Positions 35,239-43,694 are shown, counted from the first letter of the stretch. The stretch: DNA of 64,000 nt from Saccharopolyspora sp. NFXS83 (GCF_026241095.1 NZ_JAPFGB010000006.1:62001-126000); one strand, 5' to 3'. Numbers and translations are program-made. Notes: generated by a model not told the origin, from the sequence alone.

Positions 35239-36063
35239 TCACCGGCGCGGGGTCATCGCCCACTGCTCGCGGGCCGCGGCCACCTCGGCCACGACCGTGC
35301 GCAGCCCGCCGGGCAGCCGCTGCAGCCAGTGCTCGGAGCGCCGCTCGGCCTGCCGCAGGACCGGCCGGGACAACCCCAGCCGCCCGGTGACACCGGTGCC
35401 GGTGGCCAGCAGCGCCAGCGCCACCTCCGCCTTCGCCTCCGGGACGGTGATCATCCCGGAGCGGGTGGCCGCCGATTCGGCGTGCGCGAACAGGTCCACC
35501 AGGTCCTCCACCGGGGTGCGGTGGTCCAGCGCCCCGGTTCGCCAGGCGACCGCCGATCCGCCGCGCCACCGGCCGGAGACCGGGACCTCCCGCACCACGT
35601 CGGTGATGGTGAGCCGGGCGCGCACCTTCTCCGTCGCGGTGCGCGCGAGGTAGCGGATCCAGGTGCGCACGGCGTGATCCGGTTCGTTGCGGATCTCGCG
35701 CAGCACCGACCAGGACAGGAAGTCCGGCGGCATCCCCTTGCCCGCGGGGCGCACCGTCGGCTCGACCCCGATCTCGTCCTCCAGCAGCAGTTCCGCCAGC
35801 AATCCGCCCGCGCAGCCCAACGCCACCAGCGCCGGATCGACCCGCGCGGTGAGCCGTTCCGCTCCGGCGTGGGCGGCGAGGAAGTAGCGGTCGGCCAGCC
35901 GCAGCGGGATGCGGCCGGTGCGAGTCGGCCGTTCTCGCGCCACCTGCTCGCCGCGCGGGACCGGCGGGTCCGGCCGGTCAGCTATCTCCTCCGCGGTGAC
36001 CAGGTTGTTCCGGGGCAGCCTCCGGCCTCGGCGGCCGTTCACCGCCCCTCCGTCGATCGACAT
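35239..36063 (-). CDS. Bacterial GOLPH3/Vps74 (GPP34)-family protein
   Basis: A 274-residue protein resembling GPP34: IPLRLADRYFLAAHAG, then CAGGLLAELLLEDEIGV and later VALALLATGTGVTGRLGL. Eukaryotic GOLPH3 binds PI4P and membrane enzymes; the bacterial role is unknown. No signal or TM segment was seen. It is first of a three-gene run (GOLPH3-like, permease, GNAT). The start chosen is ATG 36063 rather than the longer ORF to 36132. Confidence 0.72.
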   Translation of the reverse strand: MSIDGGAVNGRRGRRLPRNNLVTAEEIADRPDPPVPRGEQVARERPTRTGRIPLRLADRYFLAAHAGAERLTARVDPALVALGCAGGLLAELLLEDEIGVEPTVRPAGKGMPPDFLSWSVLREIRNEPDHAVRTWIRYLARTATEKVRARLTITDVVREVPVSGRWRGGSAVAWRTGALDHRTPVEDLVDLFAHAESAATRSGMITVPEAKAEVALALLATGTGVTGRLGLSRPVLRQAERRSEHWLQRLPGGLRTVVAEVAAAREQWAMTPRR

Positions 36064-36534
36064 GAGCACCCCAGTGAACTCGGTTCCCCCGGAAACGCGG
36101 GCGACTCGCGATCGATCGCTCTGCGTTTCCAACCTTGGACACAGAGTAATCCTTCCCGGCCTCCTGCAAGATCCTCCAGTAGCGCGAAATCGACTGTGAT
36201 CAACCCGACCGCACTTCGCTCGATCGAGTGGTCATTGAGGGGCGCACGCCCGAAAACACTTGACGCACAAGGGTTTTTAGGAGCCGCCGGACGGCGCATC
36301 GGGGCACCGTGACCGGCCCCAGCGACCGCCCCGGCTCGCGCCGTCGAGATCGACCGACTTCCGCGGGGAACACCCGTCGCACGCGGCGTGTTTGACTTCG
36401 AGTTAACGCGAAGTCGCAGGATCAACGCCGGACACCGCACCACCGGAACCGGCACACCCCGCGGGACCGCCCCGAACCGGTCGCCGCACCGGCCCGCCGC
36501 CGAACCGGGCCGCTCACCGAGAGGAACCACCACC
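36064..36534. other. 471-base divergent intergenic region with one inverted repeat
   Basis: Between the GOLPH3-like gene and the ABC exporter. It contains GACTTCG-agttaacg-CGAAGTC at 36394-36415, a candidate operator ~120 bp before the ABC start, overlapped by a TTGACT that could be a -35 box. A more AT-rich stretch near 36260 (GGGTTTTTAGGAG) has no other feature. Confidence 0.4.
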
Positions 36535-38460
36535 ATGACCCCCACCGGCGTCAGCTGGGAGACGATGCGCTCCTTCGCCAGCGACGAGTCGGTGACCCGC
36601 CAGCGCCTCGCGCGCGGCCTCACCCGGCGGATCATGCGCTACGCCCGGCCCTACCTGCGGGACATCATCCCGTTCCTGGTGCTGGTCGCCCTGGCCGCGG
36701 TGCTCGGCATCGTGACCCCGCTGCTGTTCAAAGCGATCATCGACAACGGCATCCTGCCCCGCGACATGGGCGTGGTCGTGTGGCTGTCGCTGGCCGTCGC
36801 CCTGGTGGCCGTGCTCGAGGCAGGGCTGTCGCTGCTGCAGCGCTGGTACTCGGCGCGGCTCGGGGAAGGCCTGATCTACGACCTGCGCTCCGAGGTCTTC
36901 GACCACGTGCAGCGGATGCCGGTCGCGTTCTTCGTGCGAGCCCAGACGGGCTCGCTGGTCAGCAGGCTCAACACCGACGTCATCGGTGCGCAGCGCGCCC
37001 TGACCAGCACGTTGTCCTCGGTCGTGTCGAACGTGCTGAGCCTGGTGCTGGTGCTGGCCACCATGTTCACGCTGTCCTGGCAGATCACGCTGATCGCGCT
37101 GGCACTGCTGCCCGCGTTCCTGCTGCCGGTGCGCTGGGTCGGCCGGAAGCTGCAGCGCATCACCCGCGAGCAGATGAAGACCGACGCCGAGATGAGCTCG
37201 CTGATGACCGAGCGCTTCGGGGTGGGCGGCGCGATGCTCGCCAAGCTCTACGGCCGCACCGACGAGGAGGCCGGGCTGTTCTCCTCGCGGGCCGCGCGGG
37301 TCCGCGATCTGGGCGTCGTGTCGGCGATGTACAGCCGGGTGTTCTTCGTGGCGCTGACGCTGCTGGCGTCGCTGGCGACGGCCGTGGTGTACGGGCTCGG
37401 CGGCGGCCTGGTGGTGTCGGGGGCGTTCGAGCTCGGCACGCTCGTCGCGCTGGCCACGCTGCTGAGCAGGCTCTACGGCCCGCTGACCGCGCTGTCCAAC
37501 GTGCACGTGGACGTGATGACGGCGCTGGTGAGCTTCGACCGCGTCTTCGAGGTGCTGGACCTGCGGCCGATGATCGAGGAGAAGCCGGACGCGGTCGAGC
37601 TCGGTTCCCGATCCGAACCCGCCGCCGTCGAGTTCGCGGACGTCTCGTTCCGCTACCCCGCTTCCAGCGAGGTCTCGCTCGCCTCGCTGGAATCCGTCGC
37701 CCGCCCGGAGAACGCACCGGCGCACGACGTGCTGCACGACATCACCTTCCGCGCCGAGCCGGGCCAGACCATCGCGCTGGTCGGCCATTCCGGCGCGGGC
37801 AAGACGACGATCACGAACCTCGCCGGACGCCTCTACGACGTGGACGAGGGCGCCATCCGCATCGCCGGGCACGACGTGCGCGACGTGACGCTGCGCTCGC
37901 TGTACTCCACGGTCGGCGTGGTCACCCAGGACCCGCACCTGTTCCACGACACGATTCGCGCGAACCTGTCCTACGCACGACCGGGGCTCTCCGATGACGA
38001 CCTGATCGCGGCGCTGCGCACCGCGCAGCTCCAGGACCTGGTCGACGAGCTGCCGGACGGGCTCGACACGGTGGTCGGCGACCGCGGCTACCGGCTCTCC
38101 GGCGGGGAGAAGCAGCGCCTGGCGATCGCCCGGCTGCTGCTGAAGGCCCCGCCGGTGGTGGTGCTCGACGAGGCCACCGCGCACCTCGACTCGGAGTCGG
38201 AAGCCGCCGTGCAGCAGGCCCTGTCCACGGCGCTGGCCGGGCGGACCGCGCTGGTCATCGCGCACCGCCTGTCCACGATCCGCGAGGCGGACCGCATCCT
38301 GGTGATCTCCGGTGGCACCATCGCCGAGCAAGGCACCCACCAGGACCTGCTCACCCGGGGCGGCCTCTACTCCGAGCTCTACCGCACCCAGTTCGCCCAG
38401 CAGCCCGAGACCACCGAGAACGGCCACCGCACAGCACGACCGGCAGCCCCCACCCGCTGA
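36535..38460 (+). CDS. ABC exporter, fused permease-ATPase half-transporter
   Basis: A 641-residue type IV ABC half-transporter. Six TM helices occupy residues ~40-330 and the ATPase domain ~370-610, with Walker A GHSGAGKTT, Q-loop VTQDPHLFHDTIRANL, signature RLSGGEKQR, Walker B VVVLDEATAHLD and switch AHRLS. It probably works as a homodimer exporting lipid or drug. A ~20-residue insert (SSEVSLASLESVARPENAP) lies before Walker A. ATG 36535 follows GAGAGGA. Confidence 0.88.
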   Translation: MTPTGVSWETMRSFASDESVTRQRLARGLTRRIMRYARPYLRDIIPFLVLVALAAVLGIVTPLLFKAIIDNGILPRDMGVVVWLSLAVALVAVLEAGLSLLQRWYSARLGEGLIYDLRSEVFDHVQRMPVAFFVRAQTGSLVSRLNTDVIGAQRALTSTLSSVVSNVLSLVLVLATMFTLSWQITLIALALLPAFLLPVRWVGRKLQRITREQMKTDAEMSSLMTERFGVGGAMLAKLYGRTDEEAGLFSSRAARVRDLGVVSAMYSRVFFVALTLLASLATAVVYGLGGGLVVSGAFELGTLVALATLLSRLYGPLTALSNVHVDVMTALVSFDRVFEVLDLRPMIEEKPDAVELGSRSEPAAVEFADVSFRYPASSEVSLASLESVARPENAPAHDVLHDITFRAEPGQTIALVGHSGAGKTTITNLAGRLYDVDEGAIRIAGHDVRDVTLRSLYSTVGVVTQDPHLFHDTIRANLSYARPGLSDDDLIAALRTAQLQDLVDELPDGLDTVVGDRGYRLSGGEKQRLAIARLLLKAPPVVVLDEATAHLDSESEAAVQQALSTALAGRTALVIAHRLSTIREADRILVISGGTIAEQGTHQDLLTRGGLYSELYRTQFAQQPETTENGHRTARPAAPTR

Positions 38461-38463
38461 CCC

Positions 38464-38503
38464 GAGGGGCTCGGCCGGCCATCGGGAATCGGCTGAGCCC
38501 CTC
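38464..38503. terminator. Hairpin terminator after the ABC exporter
   Basis: A 9-bp stem GAGGGGCTC / GAGCCCCTC starts four bases after the ABC stop, with a 22-base loop. Confidence 0.6.
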
Positions 38504-38510
38504 CCGTCCC

Positions 38511-38664
38511 GTCCCGCGGCGAAGCCGCTGAACGACGACCACCAGAGCAACCGGACCACCCGCGGGTCTTCGGCGTTCTTCTCGCGAGGACGGCAACTCT
38601 CTCGCGACCGAGCCGCTGGTGGAATGCTCCCGCAGCGCGAAGACCGCCGAAGTTCCGCCACCCG
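38511..38664 (+). repeat. Dispersed intergenic repeat, family R2, copy 4
   Basis: GTCCCGCGGCGAAGCCGCTG, then GACCACCAGAGCAACCGG, CTTCTCGCGAGGACGGCAA and CGCAGCGCGAAGACCGCC, ending GAAGTTCCGCCACCC. It lies between the ABC gene and the convergent MarR gene. Confidence 0.75.
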
Positions 38665-38691
38665 ACCGCCCGGGCCACGAAACCAGGCCGA

Positions 38692-39180
38692 TCAGTCCGT
38701 CAACGGACGGGTGCCCATTCGGCCGTCGGGGTCGATCCTGCGGAGCAAGGCTCCGCAGATCTCGCCCATCTGCTGGACCTGGGTGCTGGTGAGCGCGTCC
38801 AGGACGAGGTCCCGCACTCGTTCGACGTGGCCGGGTGCGGCCTCGACGACCTTGCGGTATCCGGCGTCGGTGAGTTCGGCGAGGTTGCTGCGGCCGTCGC
38901 GGTCGGAGCGGGCGCGGCGCACCCATCCGTTCTTCTCCAGCCGCGCCACCACGTGGGAGACCCGCGAGGGCGAGGCGCTGGCGCGGGCGGCGAGGTCGCT
39001 CATCCGCAGCGAGCGCTCGGGCCGCTCGGAGAGCATCGCCATCACCCAGTAGCCGAAGTGGGTCAGGTCCGAATCGCGCTGGAGCTGCGCGTCGAGGGCG
39101 GGCGGCAGCAAGGTCATGAGCATCGCGAGCTGGCGCCACGACGTCTGCTCGTCCTCGCTCAACCACCTCGGCTCGTCCAC
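38692..39180 (-). CDS. MarR-family transcriptional regulator
   Basis: A 162-residue MarR protein with LTHFGYWVMAMLSE, SLRMSDLAARASASPSRVSH (HTH) and DRDGRSNLAELT (wing). It starts at GTG 39180 and is divergent from the extradiol dioxygenase gene. A perfect 12-bp palindrome lies between them, so it probably represses the dioxygenase. Confidence 0.83.
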   Translation of the reverse strand: MDEPRWLSEDEQTSWRQLAMLMTLLPPALDAQLQRDSDLTHFGYWVMAMLSERPERSLRMSDLAARASASPSRVSHVVARLEKNGWVRRARSDRDGRSNLAELTDAGYRKVVEAAPGHVERVRDLVLDALTSTQVQQMGEICGALLRRIDPDGRMGTRPLTD

Positions 39181-39236
39181 CCGGCCAGTCTAACCAGACC
39201 GCTTGAAGCGTCATGCACCTTTGCCTAGGCTGTTAT

Positions 39237-39248
39237 TTGAAGCTTCAA
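39237..39248. promoter_or_regulatory. Candidate MarR operator
   Basis: TTGAAGCTTCAA, a perfect 12-bp palindrome 14 bp before the dioxygenase ATG. A related half-site CTTGAAGC lies at about 39202, near the MarR start. Confidence 0.5.
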
Positions 39249-39262
39249 GCAAGGAGGCCGCG

Positions 39263-40054
39263 ATGACCACCCCGCACGCCGAGCCGATGCCGGCGCTCTA
39301 CCTCAGCCACGGCGCCCCACCGCTCGTCGACGACGAGCTGTGGACCTCGCAGCTCGCCGCCTGGGCGGGTGACCTGCCGCGCCCGCGGGCCATCCTGGTG
39401 GTCTCCGCGCATTGGGAGTCCGCGCCGCTGATGCTCGGCGCCACCGAGACCGGCGTGCCGCTGACCTACGACTTCGGCGGGTTCGCCGAGCGCTACTTCC
39501 GCACCCGGTACCGCAGCCCCGGCGCGCCCGAACTCGCCGCGCAGGTAGCCGCGCTGATGCCGGACACCGAACCCGTCGCCCACCAGCCGGACCGCGGGCT
39601 CGACCACGGCGCGTACGTGCCGCTCACGGTGATGTACCCGGACGCGGACATTCCCGTGCTGCAGATGTCGCTGCCGACCTTGGCGCCGGAAAAGCTGCTG
39701 GAGCTGGGCAGGCGGCTCCGTCCGCTGCGCGACGAGGGGGTGCTGATCATCGGCTCCGGGTTCACCACGCACGGCCTGCCGTTCCTCACCGAGTGGCACC
39801 CGAACGCCGCGGCTCCCGGCTGGTCGCAGGAGTTCGACCTGTGGGCCGGGGAGGCGCTCTCCCGCGGCGACGTGGACGAGCTGGCGGCGTACACCGCCCG
39901 CGCCCCCGGCATGCCCTACGCGCACCCGACCGCCGAGCACTTCGCCCCGATGTTCGTCACGCTCGGCGCGGCGACCAGCAACGACGCCCCGCCGGACCAG
40001 ACCATCGACGGTTACTGGATGGGCTTGGCGAAACGCTCCTTCCAGGTCGCCTGA
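39263..40054 (+). CDS. Class III extradiol ring-cleavage dioxygenase (LigB/DODA family)
   Basis: A 263-residue protein. YLSHGAPPLVDD, ILVVSAHWES, DRGLDHGAYVPLTVMYPDAD and LIIGSGFTTHGL are the DODA/YgiD blocks; the histidines in the first three supply the metal site. It cleaves catechol-type rings such as DOPA or a caffeate-like substrate. ATG 39263 has AAGGAGG upstream. Control by the divergent MarR is inferred from the palindrome between them. Confidence 0.87.
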   Translation: MTTPHAEPMPALYLSHGAPPLVDDELWTSQLAAWAGDLPRPRAILVVSAHWESAPLMLGATETGVPLTYDFGGFAERYFRTRYRSPGAPELAAQVAALMPDTEPVAHQPDRGLDHGAYVPLTVMYPDADIPVLQMSLPTLAPEKLLELGRRLRPLRDEGVLIIGSGFTTHGLPFLTEWHPNAAAPGWSQEFDLWAGEALSRGDVDELAAYTARAPGMPYAHPTAEHFAPMFVTLGAATSNDAPPDQTIDGYWMGLAKRSFQVA

Positions 40055-40073
40055 CCCCGAGGAACCCGCGCCA

Positions 40074-40090
40074 AGCGGGTAACGATCAGC
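40074..40090. terminator. Short hairpin after the dioxygenase gene
   Basis: ACCCGC-gccaa-GCGGGT, a 6-bp stem 20 bp past the stop codon. A weak terminator candidate. Confidence 0.4.
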
Positions 40091-40122
40091 CGCAAGGTAG
40101 TCGCCGAGTCCTTTTGATCCAC

Positions 40123-40276
40123 GTCTTGTCAGCGGCGAAGCCCCTGAGCAGCGACCGCGCACGCAGAACGACCACCGGCGGGTTCTCAGCGGTTTCCTCG
40201 CGACGACAGCATTTTCCTCGTGGCGGAGCCACGAGGAAAAATGATCCCGCAGCGAGGAAGCCGCTGAGGTTCCGCT
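40123..40276 (+). repeat. Dispersed intergenic repeat, family R2, copy 5, with internal hairpin
   Basis: GTCTTGTCAGCGGCGAAG, GGGTTCTCAGCGG, TCCTCGCGACGACAGC and CGCAGCGAGGAAGCCGCTG, ending GAGGTTCCGC. Unlike other copies it contains a 13-bp perfect stem TTTTCCTCGTGGC / GCCACGAGGAAAA (40212-40240) with a 3-base loop. Confidence 0.75.
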
Positions 40277-40286
40277 GAGCGACCCA

Positions 40287-41264
40287 CTACGCGACTCTGG
40301 GCGGCTCCTGCGAACAATTGATCACGCGAGCCGCCGGGATGCCGCAGCGTTCGGCTCGGGCGCAGCCGTGGATCTGCCAGTCCAGCTGACCGGGGGCGTG
40401 CGCGTCGGAGTCGATGGCGAAGTCGCAACCCAGCTCGAACGCCTCGCCCAGCAGCGCCATCGGCGGGTCCAGGCGCTCCGGCCGCGAGTTGATCTCGACG
40501 GCGGTGCCGTGGTCGCGGCACGCGCGGAACACCTCGCTCGCGGCGAACTCCGACGGCGGACGTCGCGAGCGCAACCTGCCGGTGCAGTGCCCGAGCACGT
40601 CCACGTGCGGGTTCGCCACCGCCGCGCACATCCGGCGGGTCATCTCGCGCGCGCCCATCCGCAGCTTCGAGTGCACGCTGGCGACCACGAGGTCCAGCTC
40701 GGCGAGCACGCCCGGGTCCTGGTCCAGGGATCCGTCGTCGAGGATGTCGACTTCGATGCCGGTGCGGATCTGGAACGGGGCCAGCGCCGCGTTCAGCTCG
40801 GCGACGAGATCCAGCTGCGCCCGCAACCGCTCGATACTCAGCCCGCGCGCCACGGTCAGCCGCGGCGAGTGGTCGGTGAGCACCATCCACTCGTGCCCCA
40901 GGCCCCGCGCGGTGCGGGCCATCTCCTCGACGGGGCTGCCCCCGTCAGACCAGTCGGAGTGGGTGTGGCAGTCGCCGCGCAGCTCCGCCCGCAGCGCACG
41001 ACCTTCCCGCTGTTCGGGGGCGTCCGCGCGCAACCTGGCCAGGTAGTCCGGGATCTGCCCGCGCACCGCCTGCTCGATCACCTGAGCCGTCGTCTTGCCG
41101 ATGCCGGTGAGCGCGGTCAACCGGCCGGATTCGGCGCGCGCGGCCACGTCGTCGTGCGCCGCGACGACGTCGGCCGCCCGGCGGAACGCGCGGACCCGGT
41201 AGGTCGGCTCGTCCGCCCGTTCCAGCCAGAATGCGATCTCCCGCAGCGCGGCACCGGCGTCCAT
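40287..41264 (-). CDS. PHP-domain phosphoesterase with PolX-like helix-hairpin-helix N-terminus
   Basis: A 325-residue protein. Residues ~1-80 are a PolX-like HHH region (TYRVRAFRRAADVV, TALTGIGKTTAQVIEQ). Residues ~100-320 form a PHP domain with metal-binding motifs CHTHSDWSDGG, VLTDHSPRL, GIEVDILDD, ASVHSKLRM, LGHCTGRL and DSDAHAPG. This is the bacterial PolX layout without the polymerase core, so a phosphoesterase or nuclease is likely. ATG 41264 was chosen because upstream sequence is antisense to the LysR gene. Confidence 0.8.
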   Translation of the reverse strand: MDAGAALREIAFWLERADEPTYRVRAFRRAADVVAAHDDVAARAESGRLTALTGIGKTTAQVIEQAVRGQIPDYLARLRADAPEQREGRALRAELRGDCHTHSDWSDGGSPVEEMARTARGLGHEWMVLTDHSPRLTVARGLSIERLRAQLDLVAELNAALAPFQIRTGIEVDILDDGSLDQDPGVLAELDLVVASVHSKLRMGAREMTRRMCAAVANPHVDVLGHCTGRLRSRRPPSEFAASEVFRACRDHGTAVEINSRPERLDPPMALLGEAFELGCDFAIDSDAHAPGQLDWQIHGCARAERCGIPAARVINCSQEPPRVA

Positions 41265-41351
41265 GTCCCGTTGGTAGCCGGTCCTCGCCCGGATCGCACT
41301 CCGGCGGGAAGATGCGCACGGAGCACGGCGGCCGGGAGACGAGGAGGCACG

Positions 41352-42230
41352 GTGGACGCGCGGCAACTGGAGTACTTCGTCACGATCGTCGACGAGGGCG
41401 GGTTCCACCGGGCCGCCGAACGCCTGCACGTCGCGCAGCCCTCGCTGTCGCAGGCGGTGCGCACGCTGGAGCGGGACGTGGGGGTCGCGCTGTTCCACCG
41501 GCTGGGCAGGCGCGCGGTGCTCACCGAGGCGGGCCGGGCGATGCTCGAACCCGCCCGGCAGGTGCTGCGGGACCTCGACACCACGCGCGCCACCGTCGAA
41601 TCCGTGAAGGGCCTGCGCACGGGGCGGGTGCAGGTGGCGGTACTGCCCTCTCAGTCGGTGGAACCGCTGACCGCGATGATCGGCCGGTTCCACGAGGCCG
41701 ACCCCGGCGTGCTGGTGTCGGTGCAGCCCGCGTTCACGGCGCCGGAGGCGGCGGACATGGTGCGCGGTGGGCGCAGCGAACTGGGACTGATCGGCGCGGC
41801 CGAGGACTTCGCGCTGCCAGGCCTGCGCGAACACCTGGTGGAGCGGCAGCGGTTCGTCGTGGTCACCGGCCCGGACGGGCCGTGGGAACCGACCCGTGCG
41901 GCGGTCGGGCGCGCGGAGCTGGCCGGGCAGCGGGTGATCACCTCACCGCAGGGCAACCGGATGCGCCACGTCGTCGACGAGATCATCGCGCAGGGCGTGG
42001 ACCTGCGGATCGTGGTGGAGACCGCGCACCGGGAAGCGATCCTGCCGCTGGTGCTGCGGGGCGCGGGTGTGGCGGTGCTGACCGAGGGCTGGGCGGAGTT
42101 CGCCCGCGGCAGCGGAGCACGGGTGTTCGACCTGGACCCGGCGGCCGAGCTGCGGATCTCGCTGATCCACCGACCGGCGCCGCTGAGCCCCGCCGCGCAG
42201 CGCTTCCTCGACTCGGCGCTGCGGAGATAA
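41352..42230 (+). CDS. LysR-family transcriptional regulator
   Basis: A 292-residue LTTR: LEYFVTIVDEGGFHRAAERL and HVAQPSLSQAVRTLERDVG form the HTH. The effector domain includes VITSPQGNRMRHVVDEI and LRGAGVAVLTEGWAEF. The start is GTG 41352 with GAGGAGG. It lies 69 bp upstream of the tartrate/malate-dehydrogenase gene in the same direction and probably controls it. It is divergent from the PHP gene. Confidence 0.85.
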   Translation: MDARQLEYFVTIVDEGGFHRAAERLHVAQPSLSQAVRTLERDVGVALFHRLGRRAVLTEAGRAMLEPARQVLRDLDTTRATVESVKGLRTGRVQVAVLPSQSVEPLTAMIGRFHEADPGVLVSVQPAFTAPEAADMVRGGRSELGLIGAAEDFALPGLREHLVERQRFVVVTGPDGPWEPTRAAVGRAELAGQRVITSPQGNRMRHVVDEIIAQGVDLRIVVETAHREAILPLVLRGAGVAVLTEGWAEFARGSGARVFDLDPAAELRISLIHRPAPLSPAAQRFLDSALRR

Positions 42231-42299
42231 GCGCCGCCTATCAGCCGGATGCGCAGCCGGTCTTGGACGCGGCCGGGCGGAGCGGCGTTGGATGGCGGC

Positions 42300-43364
42300 A
42301 TGTCCAGCTACGAGATCGCGGTCCTGCCCGGTGACGGCATCGGCAACGAGGTGATGCCGGAGGCGCTGCGGGTGCTCGACGCGGTGGCCGGCGAGCACGG
42401 CCTCGCGTTCACCTTCCGGCACTTCGACTGGAGTTGCGAGACCTACCGGGCGACCGGCCGGATGATGCCGGAGGACGGCCTCGACCGGCTGCGCGACCAC
42501 GATTCGATCCTGCTCGGCGCCGTCGGCCATCCCGGCGTGCCCGATCACGTGTCGCTGTGGGGGCTGCTGCTGCCGATCCGGCGCGAGTTCGACCAGTACG
42601 TGAACCTGCGGCCGGTTCGGCTGCTGCCCGGGGTGACGCCGCCGGTGCGGGACAAGCAGCCCGGCGACATCGACTTCTGGGTGGTGCGGGAGAACACCGA
42701 AGGCGAGTACTCCCGCCTCGGCGGGCGCCAGGGTGAGGGCACGCCCGCGGAGATGGTGCTGCAGACGGCGGTGTTCACCCGGCACGGCACCGACCGGATC
42801 CTGCGCTACGCGTTCGAGTTCGCCGAGCGCATCGGCAAACCGCACGTCACCTCGGGGACGAAGTCCAACGGCATCTACCACTCGATGCCCTACTGGGACG
42901 AGCGGTTCCGGGCCATCGCGGCCGAACACCCGGACGTGGCCGTCGACCAGGACCACATCGACATCCTGTGCGCGCGGTTCGTGATGTCGCCGGAGCGGTT
43001 CGACGTGGTGGTGGCCAGCAACCTGTTCGGCGACATCCTCTCCGACCTCGGGCCGGGCGTGACCGGCACGATCGGCGTGGCTCCGTCGGGCAACATCAAC
43101 CCGCAACGGCGCTTCCCGTCCACGTTCGAGCCGGTGCACGGTTCGGCTCCGGACATCGCCGGGCGCGGCATCGCGAACCCGATCGGGCAGGTCTGGTCGG
43201 CGGCGATGATGCTCGACCACCTCGGCGAGGCGGCAGCGGGCGCGCACGTGGTCCGCGCGATCGAATCGGTGCTGGCGGCCGGTGTCGTGCGCACCCCGGA
43301 CCTCGGCGGCACCGCGAGCACCGAGGACTTGGGCAAGGCCATCGCCGCCGAGATCACCGGCTGA
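42300..43364 (+). CDS. Tartrate dehydrogenase / D-malate dehydrogenase family enzyme
   Basis: A 354-residue beta-decarboxylating dehydrogenase of the isopropylmalate family. VLPGDGIGNEVMPEALRVL binds NAD. LRPVRLLPGV and VVRENTEGEYSRLGGR point to the tartrate/D-malate branch rather than LeuB. The C-terminal FEPVHGSAPDIAGRGIANP is the family signature. It oxidises D-malate or tartrate to pyruvate-level products with NAD+. The following gap holds three double-palindrome elements. Confidence 0.83.
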   Translation: MSSYEIAVLPGDGIGNEVMPEALRVLDAVAGEHGLAFTFRHFDWSCETYRATGRMMPEDGLDRLRDHDSILLGAVGHPGVPDHVSLWGLLLPIRREFDQYVNLRPVRLLPGVTPPVRDKQPGDIDFWVVRENTEGEYSRLGGRQGEGTPAEMVLQTAVFTRHGTDRILRYAFEFAERIGKPHVTSGTKSNGIYHSMPYWDERFRAIAAEHPDVAVDQDHIDILCARFVMSPERFDVVVASNLFGDILSDLGPGVTGTIGVAPSGNINPQRRFPSTFEPVHGSAPDIAGRGIANPIGQVWSAAMMLDHLGEAAAGAHVVRAIESVLAAGVVRTPDLGGTASTEDLGKAIAAEITG

Positions 43365-43442
43365 GCCGCTCCCCGCGCCCAGCGGACCCCCACCCCGTAC
43401 GACACGCCCGCCCACGCCCGCGACTTCAGCGGCTCCGATCGC

Positions 43443-43491
43443 AGTGAACGGCCCGTTCGTCCGATCCGGTTGGACGAACGGGCCGTTCACT
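43443..43491. repeat. Double-palindrome element, copy C
   Basis: Perfect 20-bp arms (AGTGAACGGCCCGTTCGTCC and its complement) with a 9-bp loop. Inner GAACGGnCCGTTC palindromes are centred at 43452 and 43482. First of three in the 355-base convergent gap 43365-43719, which holds nothing else recognised. Confidence 0.88.
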
Positions 43492-43550
43492 CATCCCACC
43501 CCCGCGCCGAGCCCGGCCGTCCGAGGGGCGCGGACGGGTTCCGGATCGGA

Positions 43551-43597
43551 GTGAACGGACCGTTCGTCCGATCTCGTTGGACGAGCGGGCCGTTCAC
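43551..43597. repeat. Double-palindrome element, copy D
   Basis: GTGAACGGACCGTTCGTCC and a right arm with two mismatches (GGACGAGCGGGCCGTTCAC). Inner palindromes centred at 43559 and 43589, 30 bp apart. Confidence 0.85.
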
Positions 43598-43647
43598 CCA
43601 TCGGTGCCCGGGGTCGAGCACGGCTGTCCGAGGGGTTGCGGGCGTGG

Positions 43648-43694
43648 GTGAACGGACCGTTCGTCCAATCCGGTTGGACGAACGGGCCGTTCAC
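43648..43694. repeat. Double-palindrome element, copy E
   Basis: Arms GTGAACGGACCGTTCGTCC plus AA, and a right arm with one mismatch. Inner palindromes centred at 43656 and 43686. Confidence 0.87.
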
